Made by a program: the position numbers and the translations under genes. 7,061 nucleotides of DNA from Halieaceae bacterium. Its GTDB lineage: Bacteria > Pseudomonadota > Gammaproteobacteria > Pseudomonadales > Halieaceae. The notes below the pieces were generated by a model, which worked only from the letters and a program-made list of their open reading frames with translations, was not told the DNA's origin and did not search any database. Shown here piece by piece: positions 6,025 to 7,061 of the stretch (its first letter is position 1; every line of letters begins with the position of its first letter). The stretch lies in assembly GCA_009886815.1 (NCBI GenBank), contig QXYP01000011.1, positions 2,334 to 9,394 of the forward strand. Direction: 5' to 3'.

Positions 6025-7061
6025 ATGAAACTCTTGTCTCTGACAACCCTGCGGGAGTTGGCCCGTCTATCACTACCCATGGTGGTATCCCATGGCTCCT
6101 TCGCAGTGATGGTGTTTTCCGATCGTTGGTTTCTGGCGCAGATTGATTCTGTTCATGTGGCAGCTGCAATGGGAGGCGGGGTTGCGATGTTTTTCTGCGT
6201 CTCTTTTTTTATTGGCTTAATCACTTATGCCAATGCATTGGTGGCGCAGTATTACGGCGCGGGAGATTTTCACAAATGCCCTAAAGTTGTCACCCAGGGT
6301 TTTCTGATCGCCCTGGTGTCGGTCCCCTTTCTGGCCTTGATCGGCTATGGCATGGGACGGGCATTTGATTATCTGGGGCATGACTCGACGCAGGTTTCAT
6401 TAGAGCGCGCATACTTCTATACCCTAATGCTGGGAAGCGCGTTCATGTTACTAAAGGCTTGTCTTGCCTCTTATTTTGCCGGCATTGGCCGTACACAGGT
6501 GGTAATGATCACGGATGTGCTGGCCATTTTTATCAACATTCCCCTGAGTTGGCTTCTGATCTTCGGGAAATTCGGCTTGCCAGAACTGGGAATTGTTGGT
6601 GCCGGGTTGGGCACCGTAACCGCCACTGCATTTGCCATCGGTATCTATCTATTGTTCTACCTTTCCCGCGATCACCGTGCCCAGTTTAGCGTTGGTAAAT
6701 CCTGGGGGATCGAGCCCGGAATTTTACGCAGGTACTTGCGGCTGGGTACACCATCTGCGGTAGAGAGTTTTATGAATACGGCCACCTTCAACCTGTTTTT
6801 GTTGATGTTCCAATCTTATGGTGTGGTGCAAGGTGCTGCCATGGCCATTGTATTTAATTGGGACATGCTGTCCTTCATACCCATGATTGGCCTCAATATT
6901 GGGGTAATGACGCTGATAGGCCGGTTTGTTGGCGCGGGCGATATGGCCAGAGCTAACCAGGTGATTTCTTCGGGGCTGATCCTGTCTCTGGGATACACCG
7001 GAACACTGGCGATCCTTTTTCTGATTTTTCGGGTGGACCTAATAAACGTGTTTGCCACACC
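6025..7061 (+). CDS. MATE family efflux transporter, 3' end beyond the window (partial)
   Basis: From the ATG at 6025 the frame stays open to the window end, giving 345 codons of a family usually about 440-480 residues long. MATE proteins are inner-membrane antiporters that export cationic drugs or metabolites in exchange for sodium ions or protons. Visible family signs are the N-terminal LARLSLPMVVSHGS leading into TM1 with an acidic residue in FSDRWFLA (Asp33, apparently the conserved TM1 Asp), VAQYYGAGD near 73-81, and the typical GIVGAGLGTVTATAFAI at 189-205. The second-half repeat begins near 237 (LRLGTPSAVESFMN), with IGRFVGAGDMARANQVI at 298-314 mirroring the first-half VAQYYGAGD motif. 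About nine hydrophobic segments are visible. No clear SD precedes 6025; the next in-frame ATG (6079) falls inside TM1, so 6025 is preferred. The gene is separated from the RND operon by the tRNA fragment and is probably transcribed alone. Substrate is unknown. Confidence 0.93.
   Translation, partial: MKLLSLTTLRELARLSLPMVVSHGSFAVMVFSDRWFLAQIDSVHVAAAMGGGVAMFFCVSFFIGLITYANALVAQYYGAGDFHKCPKVVTQGFLIALVSVPFLALIGYGMGRAFDYLGHDSTQVSLERAYFYTLMLGSAFMLLKACLASYFAGIGRTQVVMITDVLAIFINIPLSWLLIFGKFGLPELGIVGAGLGTVTATAFAIGIYLLFYLSRDHRAQFSVGKSWGIEPGILRRYLRLGTPSAVESFMNTATFNLFLLMFQSYGVVQGAAMAIVFNWDMLSFIPMIGLNIGVMTLIGRFVGAGDMARANQVISSGLILSLGYTGTLAILFLIFRVDLINVFAT

Overview
The window looks like part of a gammaproteobacterial chromosome or metagenomic contig, probably marine. 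This rests on moderate GC, a tRNA sequence with an encoded CCA end, an RND efflux pair of proteobacterial type, and a lipoprotein-type adaptor. No species can be assigned from sequence alone. All genes read on the + strand. I see no CRISPR array, insertion sequence, transposase or integrase.

Layout. (1) 1-1128: the 3' part of a thiamine-diphosphate (TPP) dependent enzyme of the acetolactate synthase-like group; its beginning lies upstream of the window. (2) 1129-1360: an intergenic leader with a weak extended -10 promoter candidate, a 14-codon mini-ORF and a good Shine-Dalgarno (SD) sequence. (3) 1361-2539 and 2514-5627: an overlapping two-gene operon for a periplasmic adaptor lipoprotein and an inner-membrane RND pump (HAE1/AcrB type). 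No outer-membrane channel gene is present, so a TolC-like protein encoded elsewhere would have to complete the complex. (4) 5628-6024: 397 bases without a protein gene. They hold a small hairpin and, at 5695-5743, the 3' half of a tRNA with a CAU anticodon (elongator Met or Ile2), from the anticodon stem through CCA. (5) 6025-7061: the first 345 codons of a MATE-family multidrug/cation antiporter, running off the window end.

How it fits together. Two unrelated drug-efflux systems, RND and MATE, sit on either side of the tRNA fragment. A 3' tRNA fragment with no 5' half is what tyrosine-recombinase islands leave at their distal end when they integrate into a tRNA gene. If that reading is right, the TPP enzyme and RND operon lie on the former island side (left). 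The MATE gene would then lie on the ancestral downstream flank (right). An assembly join at a repeated tRNA sequence is a real alternative. The coding genes belong to well-known families and I found no clear sign of an undescribed system; the tRNA scar is the most informative anomaly.
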